Part shown: positions 1-15,400 of the stretch, one piece after another | How the letters are laid out: each line of letters starts with the position of its first letter | Numbering within the stretch: the stretch's first letter is position 1 | Source: Algoriphagus litoralis | Lineage (GTDB): Bacteria; Bacteroidota; Bacteroidia; Cytophagales; Cyclobacteriaceae | Reading direction: 5' to 3' | Assembly: GCF_003259255.1 (NCBI RefSeq) | Contig: NZ_QGOL01000002.1 | Location: forward strand, 1 to 64,000 | Length of the DNA stretch: 64,000 bases | The notes under the pieces: generated by a model | What the model was told of the DNA's origin: nothing | Databases searched by the model: none | What the model saw: only the letters and a program-made list of their open reading frames with translations | Translations under genes and position numbers: made by a program

Positions 1-3000
1 CTAACTGGATTACCGTGTAGACGGCTCCAACTGTTGCACTCTGGCCCGGTGCCAACGTGCCCACCTGCGGATTGCCCAACGTCGTGCCCGCATCGCTTAC
101 CGTCACATTGTCCAAGGTCACGTTGCCTGTATTGGTCACTACCAGACTGTAGCTGATCTGATCCCCTTCCTGTGAATAGGTAGCCGGATTAGCTGTTTTT
201 GTCAAACTGATGCCTGGGGTCTGAATTGCAGTGACTGACTCAGAATCAAAATCTCTAACTGTTAATTGAGAAGGAGATGTTCCTGAAGCGGTAGCTGTAT
301 TGTTTATTATACCATTGTCCACATCGGACTGCTTCACAGTATAAACTGCAGTGATTGTTTGGACTGCTCCAGGAGCCAAGTTACCCACACTTTGTCCAGA
401 ATTAGCCAAAGGATCACTAAGTGAAACATTGGTCAAGGTGACATTGCCAGTATTGGTCACTACAAGTGTATAAGTGATAGGTTCACCAGCCACACTACAA
501 GTAGCCTTATCTGCTGATTTACTTAGCTCTATATTTGGTCTTCTGACGCTGTTGAGCCTCACATCATCGTAATCTGTTACAGATATTGCATTTGGATCCA
601 ATCCCTGAACGGTCGCCGTATTCAAGAAGCTTCCTTGATCTACATTTGCCTGAGTTATGGTATAAGAAGTAGTTCGTACCGCAACTTGGCCCGGATTTAG
701 GTCCCCTACATTCACGTTCAAAGACGTCAACGGATCAGTAATTGTAACCGCAGTTAATGTGACATTTCCAGTATTGGTCACTGTCAAAGTAAAGTTGGCT
801 ACCTGATTTGCAGCATTGTAGGTGGATATATCGGATTGTTTCTCAATTGTTAAATCCGGAGTCTGTACACTTGTCACTGTAACTGCATCAGTATCGCCCA
901 CTGCTCGAAGACTAGGATCTTGACCAACCACCGTGGCAGTATTCAGGATAGAGCCGGCATCGATATCTGCCTGGGAAACTTGGTAAGATTCAGTATTTGT
1001 CGCTACCTGCCCAGGAAGAAGAGTGCCTATAGCCACAGATAAATTGGTCAAAGGATCAGTCAATACGACATTGCTAAGAGTCACATTACCTGTGTTTTTA
1101 ACAATTAAACTGTAATTGATAACATCTCCAGCCAAGTCAACCTGGTTGACATCAGCAGTTTTAAGCAATTGGATTCCGGATTGTTGATTTGCTCTAATCG
1201 TTACGGATGCCAAACCATTCACTGAAGTGCCTTGAGGGGAATTAGCCGTAACAGTTGCCGTGTTCGTCAAAGACCCTGCATCAATATCTGCTTGGGTAAT
1301 GGTATGTGTTCCTGTCTGAGTCCAAACTTCACCCGGCACCATTCCAGTTTTCACCTGAAGAATAGGAATTTGTTTATCCACCAAATTGACACCAAGTAGG
1401 GATGTGTTTCCAGTGTTTGTAATTACCATGGTGTATTGCACTTGATCTCCAACATTTTGGTAGTTGGAGACATTCGCAGTCTTAGTAATACCTATACCAG
1501 GATTACTGGTAGCAGTGATTCTCTCAGTATCTGTATTTCTAAAATCCTTGCCTTTAGGTCCGGTACCGACTGCAGTCGCTTCATTGAAAATGTAACCTCG
1601 ATTCAGATCCAGCAAGGTGACAGAATATGTCGCTGTACTAGTAACGGACTGGCCTGGAGCTAGACTTGCAAAATTTTGAGTTAAGGAAAGTGATGCATCT
1701 GATAGAACTACCGGAGCCAGGGTAACATTACCTGTGTTTTCAATTACAAATGAATATGTGATGACTTCGCCTGGCACCGCATAAGTTTGTGGATTGGCGG
1801 TTTTGGTAAGTGAAATGGATCCGTTTTGAACCACATTTACAACGGCATCATCTGTATCGACTCTGGATACTCCATAGTCAGTCACTCCCTCAGCTGTCGC
1901 TACATTTCGAATGCTTCCTGCGTCAATGTCAACTTGAGTCACAGTATAAGTAGTGCTGTACGTAATCGAAGCATTTGGAGCCAACTCAACTTCGTACTCA
2001 CTTAATCCAGTCAAAGGATCATCCGTAGTCACATCGTTCAGCGTCAAATTACCGACATTGGTTACGATCAAGGTATAGTTTACAACTTCACCAGCAGTTG
2101 TAACTGTGGACAAATCAGCTGTTTTCTGAATAGCTATTGCACCATTTCTCTGAACAGTTACTAAAGCATTATCAATATCAGAAACGGAAGTTCCATTTGG
2201 ATCCTCTGCTTTTGCTCTAGCAAAATTCAAAATGAATCCTCTATCAATATCCTCTTGGGTGCTTTGATACACATAGGAGAATGTCGCAGATTCTGATGGA
2301 ATCAAATCAAATGGAGGAGGGCTGAATCCTGGCAACATGGTATCTACCAATTCAGCATTTGAAAGGCTCACATTACCTGTGTTGGTCACAACAAACGTGT
2401 AGGTTAAATCAACACCAGCGCTCGCAATTACAGTAGGATTTACACTCTTAGTCAAAACAATCATTGGATTCTGGGATGCATTGACCACTGCATCATCAGT
2501 ATCTAATTGTGATTTATTATCAGAATCTGTGGCAGTCACAGTCGCAGAATTCAAAATAGAACCAGCATCCAAATCAGCTTGAGTCACAGAATAGCTAGCC
2601 GTAAATACTTCAGTCTGACCTGGACTCAGTGTAGCGATTGATTGCGAATAGGCAAGTCTTGAATCATCCAGCTGCACATTATCCAAGGTGAGCGTACCAA
2701 TATTAGTGATGGTAAACTCATATTCAATGACTTCATTAACCTGAGTATAGGTATTTGCAAGTGCAGTTTTAGTCAGTTCAATACCGCCTTTTCCATTCGA
2801 AATTGCAATGGCATCATCCTGTCCAGTTACCTTAATTCCGTCAGGTTTATTAGCAACTGACTGAACAATATTTCTAAACAATCCATTGTCCACATCCTGC
2901 TGAGTCACGGTGTAAGTCGTGGTGTATGTCAAGGTTGCACCTGGTGCCAAAGTAGGTTCAGACGCCACAAATCCGGTTTTTGGATCTTCAGTCTTAACAA

Positions 3001-6000
3001 GACTCAATGTCACGTTCCCGTTGTTTACGACTTGAATATTATATGTCAGTACTTCACCGGCAGCATTAAATATTACCGGACTCACTGACTTATTAACCAC
3101 TAAATTACTGAACTGAACAGCAGTAGCAGTCCATGAATCTGTTGCAGATAAAACAGGTCCAGATGGCTGGGTAGCTTTTACTGAGGCAGTATTGACGAAT
3201 CTTCCTCTGTCCAAATCTGCCTGAGTGGTCGTATGAACTCCTGTATAGGTGAATGAGTCACCTGGGGCCAAGGTACCGGTTTCAGAAATTCCGAGTTGAG
3301 TATCTACTGTATTGACATCAGTCAAGGTAACATTACCCGTATTTTCTACTACAATGGTATAATTTATCGGAGTTCCAACGGCAGTGAAGAAGGATTTATC
3401 ACCTGATTTTGTCAGTTCAATTCTTGCAGTTTGATCCACAGCTACTGTCACTTGATCAGTGTCAGAGGTTTTCTGTCCATTTGGAGCATCTCCAATCACA
3501 GTTACACTATTGTCAATAGATCCACTGTCAATATCCGCCTGAGTAACTGAGTAAACCGTAGAATAGGTTTCGGATTGACCTGGCAATAGTGTACCCACAA
3601 CTTGGTTGTAAGGAATTCTTTGATCATCGATTTCTACATTGATCAGGGTCTGGTTACCGATGTTTTCCACTACAAAGGTGTAGGTGATCACTTCTCCAGC
3701 ATTTCTTACCAAACTAACATCAGCAGATTTTTGAATGTCAATTTGTGGATCCTGAACTCCGATAGATTCTTCTCTATCGGTATCTGTAACTGTCATCGTG
3801 TTTGGATCCACTCCGGTAACCGTAGCAATGTTTGGAACCGATCCGGTATCCAGGTCACTTTGAGTGATGGTGTAGGAAGCCGTAGTTGTGTAAGTCTGTC
3901 CAGGAATTAATGTGCCGATGTTGTCATTTACCGAGGTGAGATTATCTATTAGATTCACCTGTTCCAAAGTTACATTTCCAGTATTTTCCACCACCAAGGT
4001 ATAGTTGAGAACCTCATCAAGGAAATCATACGATAATGGATTGACAGTTTTAGTTACCTGAATTTCTGGGTCTTGTACAGCCGTGACTGTAACTGAATTG
4101 GTGATTGCTCCTATAGGATCAGCGTTTACATCCTCTCCATTGACAGAGGCTATATTAATGATTCTTCCTGCATCGATGTCTGCTTGAGTCACTTGATAGG
4201 AAGCAGAAACATTTAAGGTCTGACCAGGTTTTAAGCTTGCAATTGGGCTACCTCCATTGACTGTCGCCTTCGCATCTGTCGTTACCAAATTTGATAAAGT
4301 GACATTTCCAGTATTGGTCACAGCAATCAAATATTGAATTGTCTCTCCAACTTGACTATAGGTCTGAACAGAGGAGGATTTGACAGCTTGAAGTCCAGGT
4401 GATTGAACTGCCGTAATAGTCACCACATTGGAAATGGCAGAAGCTTGGGCATTTTTAGGGTCTTTTGCCTGAACTGTCGCTACATTGATAATCTGGCCAG
4501 CATCCAAGTCTGCCTGGGTGACTGTGTGAGTTGCGGTCACAGTTCTTACTGCCGCAGGACTGAGTACAAAAGCATTTCCTGCTACTACTGTATTGTTATC
4601 CACCACTTTGGTATCTGTGAGTGTCACATTACCTGTATTGGTGATTACAAATTGATAATTGATTACTTCATTCAAGGTTGAATAAGTAGACTGCGCAGAA
4701 CTTTTCACGATGTCCAAACTTGGAGACTGGACAGCTGGAACAGTTACCTGGTTGGAATTTCGCTTGATGTCTTTATTATTTGTATCCTTCGCAGTACCCG
4801 AACCGGTATTTTGGTATTGGCCAGCATCCAAATCAGCTTGTGTTACTGTATGCACAGCAGTGATTGTGGCTGTAGCACTTGGTGCCAAAGTAGAAATAGG
4901 ATTACCTGCTGTAATCTGTGCTTTCGAATCTGATAGGGTCAGATCTTTCAAGGTCACATTTCCAGTATTCTCAACTACAAAAGTATAATTGATCACATCT
5001 CCCACAGCATCATAATTGGCTGTAGAACTTGATTTCGTGATCTGATAATCCGGGCTCTGGATAGCTGGAACTCTTATCTGATTTGTCTGCTGGCTAATTA
5101 CCGTGCCGTCTGGCTCAGTGGCAGAAACTGTGGCTGTGTTAGAATAGCTTCCAGCATCAATATCTGCCTGAGTAACCACATGTTGCGCATCTACCACAAC
5201 AGTCTGACCCGGCGGAATGGATGCTATTGGCATTGGAGTGATGATATCCGCTTTAGGATCTGTCACGGTCACATCCAGCAAGGTCAAATTACCTGTATTT
5301 TCAACAGAAATATGATATTCTATTACATCTCCTTGTTGGGCATAATTTGATGTTGGGGTGGACTTTCGAACAACCATTTTTGGATCAGGAGTACCGATCA
5401 AGATTTTTGAATCGGTAGCCGTCAGGATATTTCCATTAAAATCCCTACCCAAAGCAGAAGCGACGTTTGTAATGGAGCCCAAATCAACATCCACTTGGGT
5501 AACTGTATAATCAACATCAAATCGGACAAGCTCGGAAGGTGCAAGTACCGCTAATGTGGTATCCAAGCCTACCTTATTGTCTACTACATTTAAACTGAAA
5601 ATATTGATGTTTCCAGGATTTTGGACATAAATGCTATAGTTGATGATTTCGCCAGGTAGGTAATAGCCGCTTTGCTGAACGTCTTTGAATAGATTCAACC
5701 CTGGAGTTTGTGCACCATTGATTATCTCAGTCGCTGTGTCAGAAATAGTGCTAAGGTTAGGCAATGTTCCAGTAGCCGTAGCGATATTTTCGATTTTACC
5801 CCGGTCAATATCTGTCTGGGTCACTACATAGGTTTCCTGGTAAGTTTTACTATCGCCAGGATTCATGGTTGCAATGGTTTCAGAAAGCCCCGTATTAGGA
5901 TCTTCTACCAGCACATTTGTTAATGTAACGTTACCGGTATTTCTGACTACCAGGGTATAATTCAAGACCTCACCGATCTGGTTGTATCCATTTTGGGCGA

Positions 6001-9000
6001 CAGTCTTGGTGATATCGATAGTTGTCGTCTGAACGGCAGGTACAATCTCAGTATCTGTAGCATTTGGCAATGTGCCTCCAGCAGGAGTTCCTGTAGCTGT
6101 AGCGGTGTTTTCATACTGGCCAGCATCTATGTCAGATTGCTTGGTTGTGTAGCTTGCCGAATAAGTCCAAGACTCGGACACTTCGAGAATCTGGTTATTA
6201 TTTAAGTCCCCTGATCTATAGGTAGGACCTGAAGTTGCTCCAGGATCGGCAACAGAGACAGAACTGATGCTGACATTTCCGGTGTTTTCCACAATAATAT
6301 TGTAGGAAAGTCCCTGTCCAGGATTTCTGAATGAATTCGGCTGGGTGGTGCTGACCTTTGTCAATGTCCAGGATGGGTTCTGCTGACCAGTAACTGTTTC
6401 AGAATCTGTCACATTTGGAATCGTTCCACTAGTGAGTTTCCCAGAAGCAGTCGCAGTATTCGTGAAAGTCCCTAAATCCAAATCCGCTTGGGTGGCGGTA
6501 TGCTCTGCTGTATAAGTCCAAGATTCTGTCAAATCCAGTTTAGAATCATTGTTTGTATCACCAGAAACATAAACAGGGCTACTATCTGCTTTAGGATCCG
6601 CCACAGAAACATTATTGATTCTTACGTTTCCTGTATTGGTAACAACAATCTGATATGCTAAAACTTCTCCTACCGCCTGATAAGTAGCTGGGTTGGTACT
6701 TATTGTTTTGGCAATAGTCCAACTTGGCTGCACATCAGATGGCACGTTCACATTGGTATTGTCAGTTACTGGTCCTGCAGTAGAGGTAGTACCTGAGGCA
6801 TTTGCGTCATTTCTAAATCCTCCACTATCCACATCATCCTGAGTAACCGTATAGCTAGTGGTATAAACCCATATTTCACCTGGAGACATAAGTCCATCCA
6901 CACCAGTATCTCCTGAAACGTAAGTTGGTGCATTGGTTTTTGGATCAGTTACCTGCAGATTTTCAACAGTAATATTTCCGGTGTTTTCAACCTCAATAGT
7001 ATAATTGATGATATCACCTGCTGTATCAAATGAGCTTACATCAGCAACTTTGGAAATTGAGATATTCGCATTTTGATCTACATCAGTCACTGTAGATGAG
7101 TTTCTGTTGTAGTTGTTACCTAAGGCATCAGAGCCTACAAGAGTAGCCGCATTTGTGATACTTCCTGCATCCAGATCGGCCTGGGTCACGGTATAGGTGG
7201 TGGTATAGGCTTGAGTTTGATTTGGATCCAATCTTGCGATTGTTTCATCCAAAGAAACCAGAGGATCTTCCACCTTGATATTGAACAAGGAAATATTTCC
7301 TGTATTAGCTACTCTAATGATGTACGTAATTACCTCACCAACTGCATCTACCACTTTAGGTGTAGAGGTTTTCACAAATACCAACCCAGGATTTTGCGCT
7401 GCATTGACAAGTTCTTTATCGCTGGAAAATACCCGCTGACCTTTTGGTCCTGTTGCTTCTGCTTGTGCAGTATTTGTCACTGATCCAGAATTGATATCAT
7501 CCTGTGTGACCGTATAAGCCACTATTCTTGATAGCGAGGCGCCAACTTGCAGATCCGGAATGATTAATGGAGATGAACTGATTAAGGGATCTGAAATTCG
7601 AACATTGCTTAGGGTAACATTTCCTGTATTTCTGATTGTAAATTCATATTCAATAATATCACCTGCGGTATCATATCCATTAGTTAAGGCCTCCTTTTTT
7701 AAGCTGATTTTTGGAGTTTGGCTTCCCAATAAATTCGCAGCATCTACATCTGATACAGTTATACCCAACCCTGTTTCTTCACCAGAAACAGATGCAATAT
7801 TTAGGATTTCTCCTAAATCCAAATCTTGTTGCGTGACGACATAGATTGGGTTAAATGTTCGTTTTTCACCCGGCAACAAGGTTCCAATGGAATTTTGGAA
7901 ACCTAATTTGGAATCCTCCACATTCACATTATCCAATGTAGTATTTCCATTATTGGTCACTACAAGGGTATATCCAATCACCTCGCCGGCAAATGAATAC
8001 CCAAATGCATTTGAGCTTTTCTCAATTTCTATTCTAGGCGTAGGATTACTGTCAATCCAGTTTGTATCCTGATCAGTGACGTCTACTCCATTAGGATCTT
8101 GACCAGTCGCAATCGCCGTATTGGTGATTTGGCCACTATCTATATCATTTTGTGTGACAGTATAGTAAGCAGTGACTGTAGCCGACTCCCCTGGGTCCAG
8201 ATCCCCAATTGTTATCGTTGAAGGCGTCGTGAGGCTATCTGTGATTTCAACATCAGAAATCGTGACATTACCCGTATTGGTGACTACAAATTGGTATTCT
8301 ACCACTTCTCCCGCAGCAGCTACTGTATTGACATTTTGCTTATCCAATGTCAAAGCGGGATTTTGGGAACCATCCAAAATATCATCATCCGTATCAGTTA
8401 CATCTCCACCTTTCGGATCAGTTCCATCCACAGTTACGGTGTTTGTAATCGAGCCATTATTCACATCAGCTTGAGTGACTGTATATTGGATGGTGTAAGA
8501 CACTATCTGTCCAGGTGCCATTGCTCCAACAATAATATCATCTCCGGTCAAAGGATCTGTGATCTCAACTCCTGTCAAATCAACATTTCCAGTATTTTCT
8601 ACCACGACTACATAATCCAAAATTTCACCTGCCTGATCAAATCCTGTATTGACCACCTGCTTCGAAATTTCTAAATCAGGAGTAAATGCTCCATTGATGG
8701 TAATATCATCTGTTCCTGAAATTGTAGAACCATTTGGATCCATTGCATCAATGGATGCCACATTGGTAATGGAGCCGTTATCCACATCAGCCTGAGTGAC
8801 TGTATAGCTTGTATTGACTGTATAGGATTGCCCAGGAGCCAAAGTAGGTCTAGAAACATCAAGACCAGTCAATGGATCGGTGACATTTGGATCGGTGAGC
8901 GTTACATTTCCTGAATTGGAGATGATAATCGTAAAAGCAATGACATCACCAGCATTGGTATAGCCTGAAGCATTGGTGGTTTTTAGGATTACCAAATCAG

Positions 9001-12000
9001 GATTTTGAATGGCTGTTGCATCTACCTGAGTATTGTCAGTCACGGAATTGTTATCCGGGTCAGTGCCTGTTGCCGTCAAAGAATTGGAAAGTGTACCACG
9101 ATCAATATCTGCTTGGGTCACCGTATAAGTACCAGTCAGAGACTTACTTTGACTTGGAGCAAGCGTTGGAATGGTCTGGGTCAAATTGATTTCAGGATCG
9201 GATACCTGAATACCAGAAAGAGTCACATTACCAGAATTGGTCACCTGCAAGGTATAAGTGATTACCTGACCAGGGGTATCGTAAGTGGATGGAGTTACTG
9301 TTTTATTGACAGAAATGTCTGGATTTTTAACAGCATTGATTGTTTCAGAATCTGTCACAGAACCTAAAGTGCCCTGAGATGGAGTGCCTGTTGCCGTTGC
9401 AGTATTGGTAAATGTCCCCCCATCAATGTCCGCCTGCGTAATTTGATAAGTGGCCGTGTAGGTCCATGTTTCAGATGGCTCTAGTTTGTTATTGCTATTC
9501 GTATCACCACTTTGCAAAGTAGGGCCCGAAGTCACATTTGGATCATCCAATACTACATTAGAGATCGTTACATTTCCCGTATTATCCAGGACAAAAGTAT
9601 AGGTTATTGTCTGGTTGGCTTGATCATAAGTAGGTTGAGAGGCAGATTTGCTCAGTGTCCAATCCGGAGAACCTACAGCTGAAACAGTTTCATTATCAGT
9701 TTTTTCAGGTAAAGGTCCAATTACCGAGGCACCATCAATAGTTGCTGAATTAGAGAAAGACCCTGCATCAATATCAGCCTGAGTGACTGTATAAGAGGCT
9801 GAATAAGTCCAAGATTCACCTACATCCAATATACCCGTATTAGCTAGATCTCCTGAAACATAGGTAGGTCCTGTGCTTGCCTTTGGATCATAGACATTGA
9901 TACTGGAAATGGAAATATTACCTGTATTGGACACAACAATATCATAGGTCAATACTTCACCTGCATTGGTAAACTCACTTGGGATGTTGGTGTTATTTTT
10001 CTCAACTGACCAATCCGGGCTTTGGTCTCCCGGAGTAGTGACCGTAGAAGTTTCCGGAGTTAATGTGCCAGCCACTGGAGTACCGCTTGCTGTGGCTGTG
10101 TTGGTAAAGGTACCCGCATCCATATCGGCTTGAGTCACGGTATGGGTTGCTTGATAGGTCCATACTTCCCCTACATCTAATACACCTGTATTTGCAAGAT
10201 CACCAGAAACATACGTTGGTCCAGAATCAGCATTTGGATCAGTGACCACCGGATTATTGATGGTGATATTACCTGTATTTTCAACAACAATAGTGTAGGT
10301 GATTATTTCACCCGCCATGGTAAACTGTGTGGTCGTCGTAGACTTGCTTATATCCAGTCTTGGGGTTTGAGAAGCATTGATGGTAAGGTCATCTCCTCTT
10401 GCTAAAGGTGCTCCATTCGGGTCTGTTCCTGAAACGCTGGCCACATTATCAATGCTGCCTGAATCAATATCCGCTTGAGTCACCGTATAAGTGACGGTAT
10501 AAGTCTGGGTTTGGCCAGGAGAAATACTTGCAACATTATAGGTATCTCCAGTATTGACATCTTCTACCGTAAATCCATTGAGGGTGACATTACCGGAGTT
10601 GTTGATATTGATATAGTAATCTATAGTTTCTCCTGCTTGGCTATAGCCCGTTTTATTAGCTGTCTTAATGATGTTAATGTTCGGATTGGTAACCGCATTG
10701 ATGGTTGTGCTACCTGTAGCAGGAGTGAGTGTACCCTGAGCAGGTGTTCCAGTAGCTGTTGCAGTATTTACAATAGAACCCGCATCAAGATCAGCTTGTG
10801 TCACCTGATGGGTCAAAGTATAAACCCATGTCTCTCCAGGAGACATGACATCGTCAGCACCTGTGTCTCCGGACACATAGGTAGGACCTGTGGTGGCCAA
10901 TGGATCGGTGATGACAATATTGGAAATTGAAACATTCCCTATATTCTCAACTTCAATTGTATAAGAAATTGAACTACCCACCTGGCTGTAATTCAGGGCA
11001 GAGGTAGATTTAGTTACTGTTAACTCAGGGTTGACTACCGCATTAACCGTCACGGTATTGGAAACTCCTGGAGTCAATGTTCCTCCCGCAGGAGAACCGC
11101 TTGCAGTGGCAGTGTTGGAGTAAGTTCCCGCATCAATATCTGCCTGAGTGACTGTATGAGTCGCAGTGTAAGTCCAAGTTTCACCGACATCAAGCGTACC
11201 TGAAGGAGCATTGTCTCCCTGGATAGTTGCAGAAATTGTCGTGTTCGGGTCAGATAGGCTTACATTGCTGATACTGACGTTCCCGGTGTTTTGAATTTGG
11301 ATTTCATAATTTATGACATCCCCGACTTGGTCGTAATCTACTGTAGAATTGGATTTGGTAACTGTCCAAGATGGATTCTGGACTGCATTTACCGTTACGG
11401 TATTGGAAATTCCTGGAGTCAATGTCCCTCCCGCAGGAGAACCGCTTGCAGTGGCAGTGTTGGAATAATTTCCCGCATCGATATCCGCCTGGGTTACCGT
11501 GTGGGTAGCAGAATAAGTCCAAGTTTCACCGACATCAAGCGTACCTGAAGGAGCATTGTCTCCCTGGATAGTTGCAGAAATTGTCGTGTTCGGGTCAGAT
11601 AGGCTTACATTGCTGATACTGACGTTCCCGGTGTTTTGAATTTGGATTTCATAATTTATGACATCCCCGACTTGGTCGTAATCTACTGTAGAATTGGATT
11701 TGGTAACTGTCCAAGATGGATTCTGGACTGCATTTACCGTTACGGTATTGGAAATTCCTGGAGTCAATGTCCCTCCCGCAGGAGAACCGCTTGCAGTGGC
11801 AGTGTTGGAATAATTTCCCGCATCGATATCCGCCTGGGTTACCGTGTGGGTAGCAGAATAAGTCCAAGTTTCACCGACATCAAGCGTACCTGAAGGAGCA
11901 TTGTCTCCCTGGATAGTTGCAGAAATTGTCGTGTTCGGGTCAGATAGGCTTACATTGCTGATACTGACGTTCCCGGTGTTTTGAATTTGGATTTCATAAT

Positions 12001-12430
12001 TTATTACATCCCCGACTTGGTCGTAATCTGCTGTGGAAGTGGATTTGGTAACTGTCCAAGATGGATTCTGGACTGCATTGACAGTTACGGTATTGGAAGT
12101 AGCATCTGCTAAGGTACCACCTGCTGGTGTCCCAGAAATCGTCGCAGTGTTTTCCACAAATCCCCGGTCTAAATCCGCCTGATTTGTCGTATAAGGTCCT
12201 ATAAATCTCCACGTTTCTCCCGGACTCATGATGCCATCATTTCCAATGTCAGTCCCCTGAATTGGAGTTTGTAACAAGTTTGGAATCAGTGGGTCATTGA
12301 TTGAAATTCCTGAAATACTGACATTTCCAGTATTAGTGGCAAAAAATTGGTACACCAATCCCGCACCAACGGCATCAAAAGATGATGAGGAACTTTGTTT
12401 GGTTAATGTCCAAGATAGATTCTGAAGACC
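1..12430 (-). repeat. array of about 38 DUF11/DUF7507-type coding repeats
   Basis: The junction motif (I/V)TQADIDAG, read on the minus strand, recurs 37 times at intervals of roughly 320-350 bp, for example near 316, 640, 960, 5155, 9100, 11125, 11475, 11820 and 12165. A further partial repeat lies at the left edge. Two size classes are visible: about 108 residues, and about 115 residues with an extra acidic loop such as [16 protein letters not shown]. The longer class clusters at about 6.1-7.0 kb and 9.4-12.3 kb. Each unit is predicted to be a small beta-sandwich, so the array would form an extended stalk. Confidence 0.88.
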
Positions 12431-15400
12431 CGTGGCAAAAGCCAAAACAGCCCCATTCGGTAAATTGACTCCATTAAAAATCAATTTTGGACTTCCGAAA
12501 GCATTAGGAGTTATCTGCTCTACAGTACCTGTGGTGAAATCTCCATCCCCGTCCGAATCTATTAGTAGACGATAATTGTTGACATCGGTGGTACCACCGG
12601 AAGTGGTTATTCCATTAAAATCAAATTCCAGATCCACCGTACCAGGATCCCCCGTTCGTTGTACTTTCCATTCTCTACCCAAACGGAACATATTGAGTCC
12701 AGGAGGAACATCGGTATCTTGCTCAGCTAGTGCCCCATTGTCATGCCCTATAATTAAAAACTCTCCATCTCCTAGTAAAGATGGATTCCTGAGCACAATA
12801 TTTCCCTTACCGCTTTGCCCAGTTCCATCACCTGAACCGGTGTTGATGCTGTTGGATTGAGTCTGGTTCAATCCACTGGCATCGTCTTTACCGATTCCGA
12901 AAATATCATAATTATAGGTGGTACTGGCAGACCAAACTGTTGTCCCTGAAGATGACAAATAATCAACAGCAGCAATTGGAGCAACATTTTGCCCCAGACT
13001 TATGCCATATTTAATGGCTAGGTATGATTCTATTTTTTGTTTATCTGCTAGAGGAATTGATGCTGGAAAAACAACGAGCTCTGCCAAAAGCCCATCTCCT
13101 TTCATATGGCCAAAGTTATTGTTGTTACCGTTATTGGTTCCACCAATCATAGGCTTGAAAGTGATCTTACTAAAATCAGGTGTCGCTCCTAGAACTGGCT
13201 GATCAGTCCCATTTACCCTACCTGTACCGAATGGACTACTGCTCAGAGTAGCGTCTAGGTTGACTATATTCAGCTTCCTGTTATCAAAATTGGTACTTTG
13301 AATCCGGAATTCTTCCACTGTGGAACTCTCATTTCCGGGCCGCATCCAAGAATTGTTTGTCCCACTGCCTCCAAAAATAACCACCCCTCTCCTTGGAAAA
13401 GATGGAGGATCAACCCCACCTAAAAAATTGGCTTGACCAAAAGATCCATCTGAAAATTTATATACGGCAAATCCCTCAGTAAAATCAATAGCGGTATTTC
13501 CGGACAGGTAATTTGTGGGTAATGAACTGCTTAGACCATCATTATTAAAACTTACAGCCTGGTTGAAATTGACGGCATTGGTTGTAACGGTTGGAGAACC
13601 TGTTACTGTGAATGTATTTACACCTGTCTGATCCGCCCAACCTGTTAGAGTGGTACCTGTGTTGGTGATCCCCTGATTTCCTTTTAGCCAAAGGTTGGTA
13701 CCAGATACTCCACCAGGATTTCCTACAGGACCCGAAGTTGGTAAGATAGTCAGAGATATTGCATAACTGCTGATACAAACTCCTGTACCAATGGAAATGA
13801 CCCCAGAATAAGTTCCAGGAGGGATATTCGCAGGAATCACAATATCTACATTGCCTGGTCCCGAGTTAAAGGTCTCTGAAGGATTGGCTTGATCTATGAG
13901 CCCTGCGGCTGTAGCTTCTACATTCCAGTCAATTCGGTATCCAAGCGGGTTACCCGTTGAAGCTGAATATGGCAAAATAACTGTGGTGGTAGATAAGGAA
14001 TTAAAGTTTGCCGGATCTATCACTCCAGAGGTTGTCAAAGTCGGCACCACACAGGAATCCGGAACTAAACTTCCCCTAAATTCAAAGGAATTGATACCGT
14101 ACCGCCCATCAGACAAGGGCCCCCCCCAAGCGTATATCCTAAACCGAATTGCAGAAACATTCTGAAAAGAAGGATCGGTTAAAAGTATAGTATTGGAATC
14201 ATCCTGTAGCGTCCCAATGTTGGACGAGAAATTATCAAGACTGGAACGTAAAGCAAAATTTGTTGGGGCATTTATTCCCGCCGTTTGACCGTCAAAAATG
14301 AAACTGTTCAAGTTTAACTTAAAGCCAACATCCGGTAACAAAACGAATTCAAAATAGTCATTTGGATCAAGAGAGGGACTGTTCCATCCTGTGGCATCAA
14401 AACGCATGGATGTTGTCCTTGGGAAAATCCCACTTCCTCTTGTAATGCCAGACACGGTGAGATTGGGAACGACTACATCCCCTAGGGTGAATGGATTTAG
14501 TGCACTGGGGTCAGACCCAATGATGGGATTGGACCAAAGTGAAGCATCTTCTTCAGTATCTACTTCAACAATTCCATTGAATGCAAATGAATTAATTCCA
14601 TATCTACCACTCGAGGTGATTCCTCCCCATGCATAAATTCTGAATGTAATCGGACCAGTAATATTTTGGTAAATGGCATTACTAAGATCAATACTATTTA
14701 AGTCCTCGACGACCGTCAATTCACTGCTAAAATTATCAAGACTAGATCGGATGGAAAATGAACTGGGAGCATCGGCACTCGAAGTTTGCCCATCAAATAC
14801 AAAACTTTCCAAGCTGAGCTTGTAGCTGGAGTTAGGTGTAAGTGTAAACTCAAAGTAATCATTTGGGTCAAAGCTGCCGCTGTTCCACCCGGTGGCATCA
14901 TAGCGGTTTGCCACCGAAAATCCACTTACACCACTTGATCTCCTAATCCCCGACACAGTGATATTTGGATCGACCACCTGCCCATTGATAAATGGATTGG
15001 AAGCACTGGGATTTGGATCGGTTATGGCATTAGACCATATACTTTGGTTAGCGGTATTGTCCACTATAACGTCTCCGACAAAAGAAAAATCAGCGATTCC
15101 AAAAGTTCCTCCAAAGATAGGAGCTCCCCATGCATAGAGTCTGAAAGTGACAGTACCGGTAAGGTTCTGAAAATCCTTACCTGTTAAGGAAACCAAATTG
15201 GCGCCAGAGGTAACCGTTCCAATTACTGAACTGAAGCCATCTTGACTTGATTGCAAAGCAAAATTGACCGGGCCAGATCCACTTGTCACCCCAGTAAAAG
15301 AAAAACTAGCTAAATTAACCTGATATCCAGATTGAGGCGTTAGGGTAAATTCATAATACTTAGACCCATTAATATTAGTGCTATTCCATCCTGAAGCATC

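Noticed and set aside
8291-10930. Plus-strand open frames at 8291-8674, 9005-9367 and 10475-10930
   Set aside because: They lie opposite the giant minus-strand gene, have no family resemblance, and arise from the repeated composition of its stalk repeats.
11291-12212. Identical small frames on both strands in 11291-12212
   Set aside because: They are out-of-frame copies created by the 345-bp tandem duplication, not separate genes.
1-12430. Regularly spaced repeats resembling an array such as CRISPR
   Set aside because: The spacing is about 320-345 bp, codon-periodic and within one reading frame. There are no short identical repeats with unique spacers.
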